A DNA stretch of 13,832 nt from Candidatus Pelagibacterales bacterium (GCA_002732015.1 PCCU01000008.1:4616-18447), one strand, 5' to 3'; counted from the stretch's first letter, positions 1 to 7,992 are shown. Numbers and translations are program-made. The notes: a model not told the origin generated them from the letters alone.

Positions 1-146
1 TAAGGGGTGTAAGCATTTTTCAGTGACCAATCCCAATACATTATTTGGTCCTCTATAAGATATGTATCAACGTTTATTTGATTTAAGTATAAATTTAAAA
101 GTCTGACTATGAAAGCAATGGCAAATATGAAAAGAGAAGGATACAT
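1..146 (-). CDS. Partial membrane protein, possible GT39/ArnT-like glycosyltransferase (N-terminus only)
   Basis: Forty-eight codons are open from an ATG at 146-144 to the left window edge; the rest of the gene is outside. The translation begins MYPSLFIFAIAFIVRLLNLY: a short hydrophobic first membrane segment with an Arg near its end, followed by a luminal-type stretch containing EDQIMYWDWS. An N-terminal helix of this kind followed by an acidic, aromatic motif resembles integral-membrane glycosyltransferases of the GT39/ArnT/PMT type, which use polyprenyl-phosphate sugars at the periplasmic face. The ATG touches the TAG stop of the methyltransferase-glycosyltransferase gene with no gap, so the two are probably translationally coupled and belong to the same surface-glycan operon. 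The coding call is fairly safe because frame, start and context agree. The family call is tentative since only about a tenth of the usual length is visible. Confidence 0.6.
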   Translation of the reverse strand, partial: MYPSLFIFAIAFIVRLLNLYLNQINVDTYLIEDQIMYWDWSLKNAYTP

Positions 147-1598
147 CTAGATTGCTTTTATTTTAAAAAAAGCAAATATTACCATTTTTACCAACATAAA
201 ACCGTGGGAGAACCTAGAAATCTGTGTCTCTCCATAAGCCCTAGCTTTATACCTAATAGGTATCTCACACATCTTTAAACACAATCTTGAAGAACCAAAA
301 ATAATAAAAAAATCACCAAAAGGGTCAAAGTTACCTAAATCTCTATTCTTTAATTTTATTTTTTCATAATTTTCTTTTGTTAAAACTTTTGTTCCACATA
401 AAGTATCAGTATATCTTTGTGATAAAATCCAACTGAAAAGAATAGAAAATATTTTATTAGCGATATAGTTTAAAAAACGCATTGCGTCATTATCCATAGG
501 ATAAATTAGTCTTGTTCCATTAACATATTCAGCTTCACCTAGAATTAATTTATTCCAAAACTTAGGTAACTCCTCAGGAGGCATTGTCAAATCTGCATCT
601 AAAATAAATAAAACCTCTTTAGAAGCTTTTTCAAATCCAAAAAAAACGGCCTCTGCTTTACCTCTTCCTTTTTGTTTAAAGCTTTTAATAGTAAAGCCAG
701 CTTTTTTATTATTATATTTTTTTTTTACTGATTGAATTTTTTCCCAAGTTTTATCCTTTGAATTACCTTCAATAAAAATTATCTCCATATCTTTAGAAAA
801 TCTAGGTAACCTTTTAATTGCAGCTTCAATATTACCTTGTTCATTTTTACATGGTATAATGATACTAGCTGATGTGTATTTAAATTTATCAATCTTGTCT
901 AAAGACCTTGCAATTATATACTGCCTCAAACAGAAAAAAGAAAAGACAGGTAGAGTAGCTAAGTATCTATTTATTAGTCTTCCAATTCCTAGAATTTTAA
1001 TTGGTGAAAGTATTTTTTTTTCTACTCTTACTACATCAAAATTAGAAATTTTTAAAAAGCTTTTAATATCTTGTAAATTTAAGAGCTGTGTTTTAATCTC
1101 AGGCATTTTAAACTTCAGAAATGTTGCTAAACTAAAAATTGGTGACCATAAAGGAGAGTAATAGGAAATAATAATCCTAGTTTCTTTATTACAAAATTCG
1201 TGTAAGGACTCTAAAGTTGTTTGTATATCTTCTATATATCCTATCGTATCACTGAGAATTATATAATCAAATTTTTCTTTTTTAGGAAAATATTTTTCTA
1301 AGTCTGATATATCTCCCTGAATAAAACGGATCCCTTTATTATCTTTATTGGCCTCTTTAATTATTTCTTTACTCAAATCTACTCCTACTCCATAACTAGG
1401 TTCAAGACTCTTTAATAAATTTCCCGTGCCACAACCTAATTCTAATATTCTGCTCTTTGGAAGTATTAATTCTTTTAGGTTAAGAGCGTCTTCTCTGTGA
1501 AAAGTTGATCCTTTTTCAATCCATTTTTTTCTGTTTTTTGCAACTCCGTCGTAAAAGCTTGAGATTTTTTTTGAGAAACTATTTTGTTTTTTTTTCAA
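147..1598 (-). CDS. Bifunctional class I SAM methyltransferase / family 2 glycosyltransferase
   Basis: The 483-residue product has two domains. Residues about 35-195 form a class I SAM-dependent methyltransferase with motif I LELGCGTGN (52-60), the acidic end of the next strand VGVD (71-74) and GDISDLEKYF (95-104). Residues about 243-460 form a GT2 glycosyltransferase of the dolichyl-phosphate-mannose-synthase type, with SIIIPCKNEQGN (245-256), the metal-binding DAD (334-336) and DTLCGTK (398-404). A hydrophobic C-terminal stretch (about 467-480) may touch the membrane. GT2 enzymes of this type usually pass a sugar to a lipid carrier; the substrate of the methyltransferase half cannot be read from sequence. 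The start is TTG: the preceding in-frame codon is the stop of the upstream gene, no ATG occurs before residue 165, and GGAG sits 7 nt ahead. Such fusions occur in other bacterial surface-glycan loci. Confidence 0.88.
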   Translation of the reverse strand: MKKKQNSFSKKISSFYDGVAKNRKKWIEKGSTFHREDALNLKELILPKSRILELGCGTGNLLKSLEPSYGVGVDLSKEIIKEANKDNKGIRFIQGDISDLEKYFPKKEKFDYIILSDTIGYIEDIQTTLESLHEFCNKETRIIISYYSPLWSPIFSLATFLKFKMPEIKTQLLNLQDIKSFLKISNFDVVRVEKKILSPIKILGIGRLINRYLATLPVFSFFCLRQYIIARSLDKIDKFKYTSASIIIPCKNEQGNIEAAIKRLPRFSKDMEIIFIEGNSKDKTWEKIQSVKKKYNNKKAGFTIKSFKQKGRGKAEAVFFGFEKASKEVLFILDADLTMPPEELPKFWNKLILGEAEYVNGTRLIYPMDNDAMRFLNYIANKIFSILFSWILSQRYTDTLCGTKVLTKENYEKIKLKNRDLGNFDPFGDFFIIFGSSRLCLKMCEIPIRYKARAYGETQISRFSHGFMLVKMVIFAFFKIKAI

Positions 1599-2873
1599 CT
1601 ATAGACTCCATTTAGAAATATAATCTGGAAGTTTTTTTTCATTCCAAATATTTTTAATGTCTATGAGTAAGCTTTGTTTTGCAAAAAGGCTAATTATTTT
1701 TTTTGAGGACATTTTTAAAAATTCCTTATGTCCTACTGTAATTATTACACAAGTGTATTTCTTGTTAGGAACTACTAATTTTATCTTATATTCTTCAAGT
1801 GCTTGTTTTTTGTCTGCTAAAGGATCATAAACGTCAACACTATATCCTTTCTTATGAAATAAATTTTCTAAAACTGCTGATTTAGAATTTCTAATATCTT
1901 TTACATTTTCTTTAAATGTTAATCCTAATATTAGTACCTTTGATTTTTTTTCAATTTTTTTAACTGCATTTTTAAATATGAACTCAGGCATATAATCATT
2001 AATTTTTCTACCAGCTAATATAATCTCTGGATTATGCCCTGCCATTTTAGCAGCTTTAGCCAAATAGAAAGGATCAACACCTATACAATGCCCTCCGACT
2101 AGTCCAGGTTTAAAGTTTAAAAAGTTCCATTTTGTATTAGCTGCCTCTAAAACCTTTTTGGAACTAATATTTAAAGCTTTGCATATCATTACTACTTCAT
2201 TCACAAAAGCAATATTTATATCTCTTTGTGCATTTTCTATTGCCTTAGAGGTCTCCGCAATTTTAATACTTGGTGCTTTATAGATACCTGCTTTAATTAT
2301 TTTTTTGTAAATAGCACTTACTTTGTTTAAGGTTTTTTTATCGTCTGCTGCCACTACTTTCTTTATGTTAGAAATTTTGTATTTTGTGTCTCCAGGATTA
2401 ATTCTCTCGGGGCTGTAGGCCATATTAAAATCTTGCTTTCTAATTAACCCAGATTTATTTTCTATTATGGGAGCTATTATTTCCTCGGTCACACCCGGAT
2501 AGACAGTGCTTTCAATTACAATTATATCTCCTTTATTAATAATTTTTGCCACTAATTTTGAAGCTTCTTTCAAGTTTTTTAAATCAGGCTCATTTTTATT
2601 ATTTACTGGTGTTGGGACTGTAATTATAAATATATTAGATTTTTTACATTCTAAATAATTATTTGTAAATTTTATATTTGAATTACTAAAATAACTTTTT
2701 TTTATTATTTCTTTTGTGATATCAATGCCTTTATTTAACTCTTTTATTCTTTCCTTGTTGGTATCAAAACCTGAGACTGTAAAGAACCTTGCTAATTCCA
2801 ACGCAAGCGGAAGCCCTACGTATCCCAATCCCAACACCATAATATTTACATTTTGCTTTGCTTGCTTTTTCAT
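1599..2873 (-). CDS. UDP-N-acetylhexosamine 6-dehydrogenase (TviB/WbpA/WecC family)
   Basis: The enzyme oxidises C6 of a UDP-N-acetylhexosamine to the uronic acid using two NAD+, supplying an acidic sugar nucleotide for surface polysaccharide. The 424-residue length is normal. The N-terminal Rossmann fold has MVLGLGYVGLPLALE (12-26). ESTVYPG (121-127) and SPERINPGD (154-162) are family motifs. IKIAETSKAIENAQRD (203-218) is the central helix with the conserved Lys. GLVGGHCIGVDPFYL (257-271) carries the catalytic Cys263. The C-terminal domain opens VLILGLTFKENVKDIRNS (313-330). The pattern is closer to Vi-antigen TviB and WbpA/WbpO than to UDP-glucose dehydrogenase, so GlcNAc or GalNAc is the expected sugar; sequence alone does not choose between them, or exclude ManNAc. 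It starts 8 nt after the GT4 stop and its own stop touches the next gene. No good Shine-Dalgarno is visible. Confidence 0.92.
   Translation of the reverse strand: MKKQAKQNVNIMVLGLGYVGLPLALELARFFTVSGFDTNKERIKELNKGIDITKEIIKKSYFSNSNIKFTNNYLECKKSNIFIITVPTPVNNKNEPDLKNLKEASKLVAKIINKGDIIVIESTVYPGVTEEIIAPIIENKSGLIRKQDFNMAYSPERINPGDTKYKISNIKKVVAADDKKTLNKVSAIYKKIIKAGIYKAPSIKIAETSKAIENAQRDINIAFVNEVVMICKALNISSKKVLEAANTKWNFLNFKPGLVGGHCIGVDPFYLAKAAKMAGHNPEIILAGRKINDYMPEFIFKNAVKKIEKKSKVLILGLTFKENVKDIRNSKSAVLENLFHKKGYSVDVYDPLADKKQALEEYKIKLVVPNKKYTCVIITVGHKEFLKMSSKKIISLFAKQSLLIDIKNIWNEKKLPDYISKWSL
1606..1609 (-). promoter_or_regulatory. Ribosome binding site supporting a TTG start
   Basis: Read on the minus strand, GGAG lies 7 nt upstream of TTG at 1598-1596 and inside the last codons of the dehydrogenase gene. 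The TTG directly follows that gene's TAG stop, so no earlier in-frame start is possible, and the next Met codon is inside the methyltransferase domain. This is the best ribosome binding site among the minus-strand genes. Confidence 0.65.
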
Positions 2874-2881
2874 TAATCAAA

Positions 2882-4006
2882 TTAGTTATTATAAATTAAG
2901 AAGTATTTTTTAAATATTTTTTTCATTTCCATATCGCTTTCTACAATTTTCCTGCTATTTTTTGCTAGTTTATTCCTCAAACCTTTGTCGCTTGCTAGTT
3001 TCAAAATAGCATTTTTCACAGAAAGAATATCACCTGCTTTTAATGTAATTGCATTATATTTATTTATTGCTATTTCCCTACACCCTGGAACATCAGTAGC
3101 TATTAAAGGTCTACCTACTGCCGCTGCTTCCATTAAACTTAAGGGCAAACCTTCTCTCTTACTTAATAATACTCCTATATGAGATTTATTCCATATATTT
3201 CTAACATCCTTAATATTTCCTAAATACTTTACTGTTTTCATAGTATTTATTTCGTTAAAAAGTTCTTTAGATATAGTTGTAGGGTTTTCCTTGTCTAAAG
3301 AACCAGCTAAAAGAAGCAACAAATTTTTATTTTCTTTAACAGCTAGTTTAAATCCCTCAATTAACCAATGAACTCCTTTATCTTCCAGCATTCTGCCTGC
3401 ATAACCAACTATAATATTTTCACCTTTCGGCTCATTAGTTTTTTTATAATATTTTAAATCTATTCCTGATCCACGAATTATTGAAATTCTATTTTTTTTG
3501 AAATAAATCTTTTTAATAAAAAAATTATAATCATCTTTATTTTGTACTATTACCTTGAAAAATTTTAACTTTGAAATAATAATAAATAAAAATTTTATTA
3601 AAAACCTTAAAGTTTTTGCTTTAATGTCATCTCTTATAAAAATAAATCCTAACCCTGTGAAAGTTACAAAGAATTTAACTTTTTTAAAAGCTAAAGATGT
3701 TAATAAACCAACTACAGCTGGCCTCATGGAAATTAAATGAACAATATCTGGCTTTACTTTTTTTATACATTTACAGAAAGTTATTACTTCGTTGAAAAGC
3801 TGCAAAGTAGACAATGACTTTCTTTTTGCTTCTATGTCATGGCATTTTACTCCTTCATCTGTAATAGTTTTAAACTCGCCAGTATTTTTACAACATACAT
3901 GAACAATATATCCTTTTTTCTTTAAAAAAATTGCAAGTTTTATTCTATGAGATATAAAGTACCAGTCTTCGGTTACTAAAAATAAAATAGATTTTTTTTT
4001 TATCAT
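2882..4006 (-). CDS. GT4-family glycosyltransferase (GT-B fold)
   Basis: A 374-residue retaining glycosyltransferase that transfers a sugar from a nucleotide donor onto a growing glycan, probably on a lipid carrier at the cytoplasmic membrane face. The N-terminal acceptor domain begins ILFLVTEDWYFISHR (7-21), with PDIVHLISMRPAVVG (86-100) and FTGLGF (116-121). The hydrophobic patch around 134-150 may touch the membrane. The C-terminal donor domain begins near 198 with VGYAGRMLEDKGV (200-212), whose Arg205 and Lys210 normally contact the donor phosphates. The E-x7-E motif is Glu285 and Glu293 in REGLPLSLME. The type resembles GT4 enzymes that add GalNAc- or FucNAc-like sugars in O-antigen and capsule loci, but donor and acceptor are not readable. 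It starts 5 nt after the glycosylase stop. Ten consecutive A after the ATG (ATG ATA then A-rich Lys codons) stay in frame. Confidence 0.88.
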   Translation of the reverse strand: MIKKKSILFLVTEDWYFISHRIKLAIFLKKKGYIVHVCCKNTGEFKTITDEGVKCHDIEAKRKSLSTLQLFNEVITFCKCIKKVKPDIVHLISMRPAVVGLLTSLAFKKVKFFVTFTGLGFIFIRDDIKAKTLRFLIKFLFIIISKLKFFKVIVQNKDDYNFFIKKIYFKKNRISIIRGSGIDLKYYKKTNEPKGENIIVGYAGRMLEDKGVHWLIEGFKLAVKENKNLLLLLAGSLDKENPTTISKELFNEINTMKTVKYLGNIKDVRNIWNKSHIGVLLSKREGLPLSLMEAAAVGRPLIATDVPGCREIAINKYNAITLKAGDILSVKNAILKLASDKGLRNKLAKNSRKIVESDMEMKKIFKKYFLIYNN

Positions 4007-4011
4007 TAGGA

Positions 4012-4647
4012 TTAATAAGTTACTACGTTTGGATCAATGCTTCTCCATAAAAACCAGCAAGCAGCTGTTCTCCAAGGTTTCCATTGTAAAGCTAAATCTT
4101 CTGCTTGTTTTTTATTAGGAATCTTACCATTAAAATAGTTTTTTCCTATTGCTTTTATAAGACCTAAGTCCTCAGATGAAAATACATCATTTCTATTCAG
4201 GGAAAATATTAAAAACATTTTTATACTCCAAGGTCCGATTCCTCTAAGTTTCAAAAGCCTGGATTTTATTTCTTCATCTTTTAAGTTGTTCCAAAGATTG
4301 AAAGAATTATTATCAACAAGATAATTTGAAAGGTTTTTTAGGTAAGATGCTTTTCTTTCTGAAAGGCCAAAACTTTTTAAATAGCTTTCTTTTATTTTTA
4401 TAAAACAGCCAGCATCATGAACATCAAAATAACTTACTAACCTTGCCCAAACTGCATCAGCTGCCTGAACTGATATTTGTTGTCCTACAATACACCTAGA
4501 AAGTGAATAAAAAGGATTTTTAATAGTACTAATTTTTCTATCTGAATAAACGGCGATAAGTTTTTTCATAACCTCATCTTTATCAGATAGGTCTTTGCAG
4601 GCTTCTGCCCACCATCTTGGATAACTTTTTTTTATATTTTTTATCAT
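4012..4647 (-). CDS. DNA-3-methyladenine glycosylase II family (AlkA-like, HhH-GPD)
   Basis: The 211-residue protein is a compact base-excision glycosylase of the helix-hairpin-helix GPD superfamily, expected to remove alkylated purines from DNA. The family core begins at NPFYSLSRCIVGQQISVQAA (44-63). The hairpin is LLKLRGIGPWSIKMFL (131-146). The catalytic Asp is most likely Asp160 in DVFSSEDLGLIKAI, at the place of AlkA Asp238. The C-terminal WRTAACWFLWRS (192-203) matches the last helix of the family. There is no four-Cys iron-sulfur motif, so it is not an endonuclease III or MutY. It lacks the extra N-terminal domain of E. coli AlkA and matches the short 200-230-residue branch. It is the first gene of the minus-strand run, 5 nt before a glycosyltransferase, and is divergent from the RND operon. 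The start is ATG without a clear Shine-Dalgarno. Confidence 0.9.
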   Translation of the reverse strand: MIKNIKKSYPRWWAEACKDLSDKDEVMKKLIAVYSDRKISTIKNPFYSLSRCIVGQQISVQAADAVWARLVSYFDVHDAGCFIKIKESYLKSFGLSERKASYLKNLSNYLVDNNSFNLWNNLKDEEIKSRLLKLRGIGPWSIKMFLIFSLNRNDVFSSEDLGLIKAIGKNYFNGKIPNKKQAEDLALQWKPWRTAACWFLWRSIDPNVVTY

Positions 4648-4812
4648 TTAAAAAGCTTACTAGATTATTCTTATAGTTGGAATTTTAATACTTTAAAATC
4701 TTAAATTTTTTTTGAAAAAATAAACAAAAGCTAGCTTTTTTATTTTTTTAAATTACTAATATATTTTTAAAAGATTTTCGTATATAACTACATATTTCAG
4801 TTAGGAGAATTT
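4648..4812. promoter_or_regulatory. Divergent intergenic region with candidate promoters
   Basis: These 165 bp separate the glycosylase-led operon from the RND operon, so both must start here or be driven from within it. Toward the RND gene, TATAAC at 4783-4788 is a fair -10 element, but no matching -35 sits at the right distance. AGGAG at 4803-4807 ends 5 nt before the ATG and is a strong ribosome binding site. Toward the glycosylase, minus-strand TATAAG (plus 4670-4675) is a possible -10, again without a good -35. The background is so AT-rich that -10-like words occur by chance, so both calls are weak. Confidence 0.35.
4726..4739. repeat. Perfect 14-bp palindrome, possible operator
   Basis: AAAAGCTAGCTTTT is a perfect inverted repeat with no spacer, inside the divergent intergenic region, about 44 bp upstream of the candidate RND -10 and 51 bp from the candidate glycosylase -10. 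With no loop it is a poor RNA hairpin, so a binding site for a dimeric regulator is more likely than a terminator. The A/T ends add little information in this background; the informative core is GCTAGC. Confidence 0.3.
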
Positions 4813-7158
4813 ATGTCACAACTAAAAACATTTCAAAAAGACTATAGAAACTTAATAGTTAATAGACCATGGATGATGCTTTTGATAAGTGTAATATTCA
4901 CATTTATATGTGGAATGGGATTAAAAGGCCTATCACAAAACCCAGATAACAGAATATTTTTTTCTAAAAATGATCCTAACTTAGTAGCCCTAGAAACTTT
5001 AGAAAAAACATACACCAAAAATGATAATATTTTTATAATGGTCGCTCCCAAAAATGGAAATATTTTTACTCCTAAAAACTTAGAAATAATTAGAAATTTA
5101 ACAAATAAACTTTGGCAAACTCCAGCATCTAGTAGAGTTGACTCAATTACAAACTTTCAATGGACAAGAGCTGAAGGTGACAATATTATCATAAGTGATT
5201 TAGTCCCAGACAATAAAATTAATCAAAATATTGCTGATAATGCTAAAGCAGTAGCTTTAAATGAACCTATGTTAGTTAATCTGCTAGTAAGTCCTGATAG
5301 CAATTACACAGCTATAAATGTAACAATTATAAAGCCAGATGACCCCGTTGCAGCTGGAAATGTTGTAAGAGAAGTGATGAACTTCATTAGACCTATTCAA
5401 AGTGAATTAAGGAAAAAATATCCCAATGTTGATTTTTACGTGTCTGGAGGAGTACCTCTTACCATGGCATTCACAGAAGTTTCACTTAGCGATATGGGGC
5501 TTTTAACTCCATTAATGCTTCTAGTCATATTTTTGGTAGCAGGCATTTCCTTAAGGTCAGCTATAGGAGCTTTACTTACTGCTTTTATTGTAATGTTTTC
5601 AGTTGTAGGAATGATGGGAGTCGCAGGGTGGTTAAAATTTATTCTCAATGCTGCAACTTTCAACTCCTTTCTAATGCTATCAGCGCTTACAATTGCCCAC
5701 TGCGTTCATATAATGAGCACTCAAAAAATTCAGATGCGTTTGGGTAAAAATAGAAAAAAAGCCGTGGACGAATCATTAAGAGTTAATTTGCAACCAGTTT
5801 TCATGACGGCAATTACAACTGCTATTGGGTTTTTAACTATGCATTTTTCTGAAGCACCTCCTTTCAGGCAATTAGGTTATATGATGTCTTTTGGAAATCT
5901 AGTTCTTTTTTTTCATGCAGTTGTTACTCTGCCTGCTTTACTAGTTATAATACCTTCAAAGGTTGAAAAAACTGGTTATTCTAAAGCTGAAAACTTTATG
6001 AGCAAGCTTAGTGATTTTGTAATAAGAAATAGAAAAACCTTATTGATATCTAATGGTTTAATTATCGTAATTTTATCTTTTGGAGTCACTCAAATAAAAT
6101 TAGATGATACTTGGACTAAGTATTTTGATAAAAGATTTGAAATTAGAACACACTCAGATTATTTCGAAGAAAATTTAACCGGATTAAATACCATTGAATA
6201 TTCCATTCCTTCCGGAGAAGCTGATGGTATTAATAGTCCTGAATATTGGGCAAAATTAGATAAATTGGCAGAAAGAATTAGAGAAGAGCCAAATGTTAAC
6301 CATGTTACAACTGTATCAGATACAATAAAAAGATTAAACAAAGCTATGAATAGAGACGATGAAAAGTTTTATGCTATTCCTGAAAATAGAGAGCTAGCTG
6401 CACAATATTTACTTTTGTATGAATTATCTGTTCCATTTGGATTAGATTTAAATAACAGAATTAATGTAAATAAATCTTCAACCAGATTAACTGTTAACAT
6501 TAAACAAGCCTCTAATGACGATGTTAGAGAGTTAGATGCTATTATTCAGGAATATTTTAAAAAAGAGATTCCAGAATTTAAAACTAATGGGACAGGACTA
6601 TCAATGATATTTTCTCATTTTTCAAAAAGGAATATTGACTCTATGTTAGTAGGGACAACTGCTGCTTTAATTCTTATCTCGTTTTTATTGGTGATTGCAC
6701 TAAAAAGTTTCAGAATGGGGATTTTAAGTCTCATACCAAATTTATTTCCTGCTGCTGTAGGATTTGGTTTATGGGGGTACTTATATGGTGAAGTTGGTGT
6801 CGCATTATCAGTTGTTGCAGCTATGACTCTTGGAATTGTTGTTGATGATACAGTTCATTATTTAAGTAAATATCTCAGAGGAATAAGAGAAGAAAAACTG
6901 AGCCCTGAGGATGCAACTAGATACGCCTTTAAAAATGTTGGTTTTGCTCTTACAACAACAACTATTGCTTTAGTTGCAGGATTTGGAATTCTATCATTGT
7001 CTGGGTTTAAGGTTAATTCAGATATGGCTTTGCTGACAGCAATAACAATAGCTATAGCTCTTTTTATAGATTTATTTTTTCTACCTACACTATTAATAAC
7101 ACTTGAAAAATTTAATCTTTTAAAAAATTCTTTGCCTAAAATAAAACAAAAAACTTAG
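4813..7158 (+). CDS. RND-superfamily / MMPL-type transporter (HAE3-like)
   Basis: The 781-residue inner-membrane transporter has the duplicated RND layout: TM1 at about 19-40, a periplasmic domain to about 225, five helices to about 382, then TM7 at about 409-427, a second periplasmic domain to about 610 and five more helices to about 763. TM10 carries the paired acidic residues Asp678-Asp679 in TLGIVVDDTVHYLSKY, the expected proton relay. The equivalent first-half helix reads ALTIAHCVHI (291-300), with His296 and no Asp. The length is shorter than AcrB-type pumps (about 1,050) and fits the MMPL/HAE3 branch, whose members move lipids and other hydrophobic molecules. Start ATG, with AGGAG 5 nt upstream. 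The stop overlaps the ribosome binding site of the LolA-like gene 9 nt downstream, and a beta-barrel gene follows, so an envelope-spanning system is likely. Substrate unknown. Confidence 0.9.
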   Translation: MSQLKTFQKDYRNLIVNRPWMMLLISVIFTFICGMGLKGLSQNPDNRIFFSKNDPNLVALETLEKTYTKNDNIFIMVAPKNGNIFTPKNLEIIRNLTNKLWQTPASSRVDSITNFQWTRAEGDNIIISDLVPDNKINQNIADNAKAVALNEPMLVNLLVSPDSNYTAINVTIIKPDDPVAAGNVVREVMNFIRPIQSELRKKYPNVDFYVSGGVPLTMAFTEVSLSDMGLLTPLMLLVIFLVAGISLRSAIGALLTAFIVMFSVVGMMGVAGWLKFILNAATFNSFLMLSALTIAHCVHIMSTQKIQMRLGKNRKKAVDESLRVNLQPVFMTAITTAIGFLTMHFSEAPPFRQLGYMMSFGNLVLFFHAVVTLPALLVIIPSKVEKTGYSKAENFMSKLSDFVIRNRKTLLISNGLIIVILSFGVTQIKLDDTWTKYFDKRFEIRTHSDYFEENLTGLNTIEYSIPSGEADGINSPEYWAKLDKLAERIREEPNVNHVTTVSDTIKRLNKAMNRDDEKFYAIPENRELAAQYLLLYELSVPFGLDLNNRINVNKSSTRLTVNIKQASNDDVRELDAIIQEYFKKEIPEFKTNGTGLSMIFSHFSKRNIDSMLVGTTAALILISFLLVIALKSFRMGILSLIPNLFPAAVGFGLWGYLYGEVGVALSVVAAMTLGIVVDDTVHYLSKYLRGIREEKLSPEDATRYAFKNVGFALTTTTIALVAGFGILSLSGFKVNSDMALLTAITIAIALFIDLFFLPTLLITLEKFNLLKNSLPKIKQKT

Positions 7159-7167
7159 GAGTTATAA

Positions 7168-7989
7168 ATGAAAAAAACTTTGCAAAAATATAAATATTTT
7201 ATCTTATCAATATTCTTAATTTCTTCTTTAAGTAATAACTTAATTGAAGCATCTGAAGAAGACAAGAAAGCTTTGAAAATTTCTACTGATGCTTATAATT
7301 ATGATAAAGGTTTTAATGACTTTATATCCAATCAAACGATGACCTTGAGAAATAAGCAAGGAGAAGAAACCATTCGATATTTTAGAGGGAAAACACTAGA
7401 GGTAACAGACGATGGTGATAAAACATTATTTATTTTTGATAGCCCTAAAGATGTAAAAGGTACTGCAACTTTAACTTTTTCTCATAAGGTAGGGCCCGAT
7501 GATCAATGGCTATATCTTCCAGCCTTAAAAAGAGTAAAAAGAATAACGTCAGAAAATAGATCAGGATCTTTTGTTGGTTCTGAGTTTGCTTATGAAGATT
7601 TAGGAAGTCAAGAACTTGAAAAGTACACTAACAGAAAATATATCAAGGAGGAGCCCTGTCCTAATAAAGAGGAATTGTCGTGTCATGTGATAACTCGTGT
7701 TCCAGTTGAAAAAAGCTCTGGTTATAGTTATCAAACTTTATGGTTAGATGATACTCCTGCTCATAAAGTATGGAAGATAGAATTTTATGACAGAAAGAAA
7801 GCATTACTAAAAACTCTTACATTTGGAGACTATAAAATTTATTTAGATAAGTTTTGGAGACCAAGTTCTTATAAAATGATAAATCACCAAACCGGAAAGT
7901 CCACTGACTTACTTGTAGAAGAAATTAAATTTAAAGTAGGTCTTTCTGAAAGAGATTTCAATCAAAAATCTCTTTCAAGGGTAAGATAG
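7168..7989 (+). CDS. Periplasmic LolA-like protein, outer membrane lipoprotein-sorting family
   Basis: The 273-residue precursor has a Sec signal peptide: MKKTLQKYKY then a hydrophobic core (11-20) and likely cleavage after IEA at residue 28. The mature part matches the family annotated as outer membrane lipoprotein-sorting protein (LolA-like fold): DSPKDVKGTATLTFSHK (91-107), DDQWLYLPALKRVKRI (111-126), GSFVGSEFAYEDLGSQE (133-149). Proteins of this family are commonly encoded beside RND/MMPL transporters and are thought to bind a hydrophobic substrate in the periplasm; they are distinct from the true LolA of the Lol pathway. Cys164 and Cys172 could form a disulfide. The AGGAG at 7157-7161 overlaps the TAG of the transporter gene and lies 6 nt before the ATG, giving tight coupling. 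The downstream barrel gene starts 3 nt after its stop. Family call is strong; function in this organism is inferred. Confidence 0.9.
   Translation: MKKTLQKYKYFILSIFLISSLSNNLIEASEEDKKALKISTDAYNYDKGFNDFISNQTMTLRNKQGEETIRYFRGKTLEVTDDGDKTLFIFDSPKDVKGTATLTFSHKVGPDDQWLYLPALKRVKRITSENRSGSFVGSEFAYEDLGSQELEKYTNRKYIKEEPCPNKEELSCHVITRVPVEKSSGYSYQTLWLDDTPAHKVWKIEFYDRKKALLKTLTFGDYKIYLDKFWRPSSYKMINHQTGKSTDLLVEEIKFKVGLSERDFNQKSLSRVR
7977..7981 (+). promoter_or_regulatory. Ribosome binding site for the barrel gene start at 7993
   Basis: AAGGG lies in the last codons of the LolA-like gene, 11 nt before ATG at 7993. It is slightly far but is the only Shine-Dalgarno-like site near a start codon that could serve the barrel frame. 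It supports 7993 as the true start over the internal ATG at 8463. Confidence 0.45.
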
Positions 7990-7992
7990 TTT

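Noticed and set aside
859..1161. Plus-strand open frame of 100 codons
   Set aside because: It lies wholly antisense to the methyltransferase-GT2 gene, whose domains are recognisable across the same bases; it has no ribosome binding site or family resemblance.
3992..4001. T10 run (A10 on the coding strand) at the start of the GT4 gene as a second frame switch
   Set aside because: The start codon and the main frame agree at the observed length, so nothing is broken here; slippage is possible but not indicated.
4711..4760. T-rich stretch after the palindrome as a terminator
   Set aside because: The spacer-free palindrome cannot form a normal hairpin loop, and the site lies between divergent genes where no transcript is expected to end.
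5436..5663. Minus-strand open frame of 75 codons opposite the RND gene
   Set aside because: It is a complementary-strand shadow of membrane-helix codons, with no independent signal.
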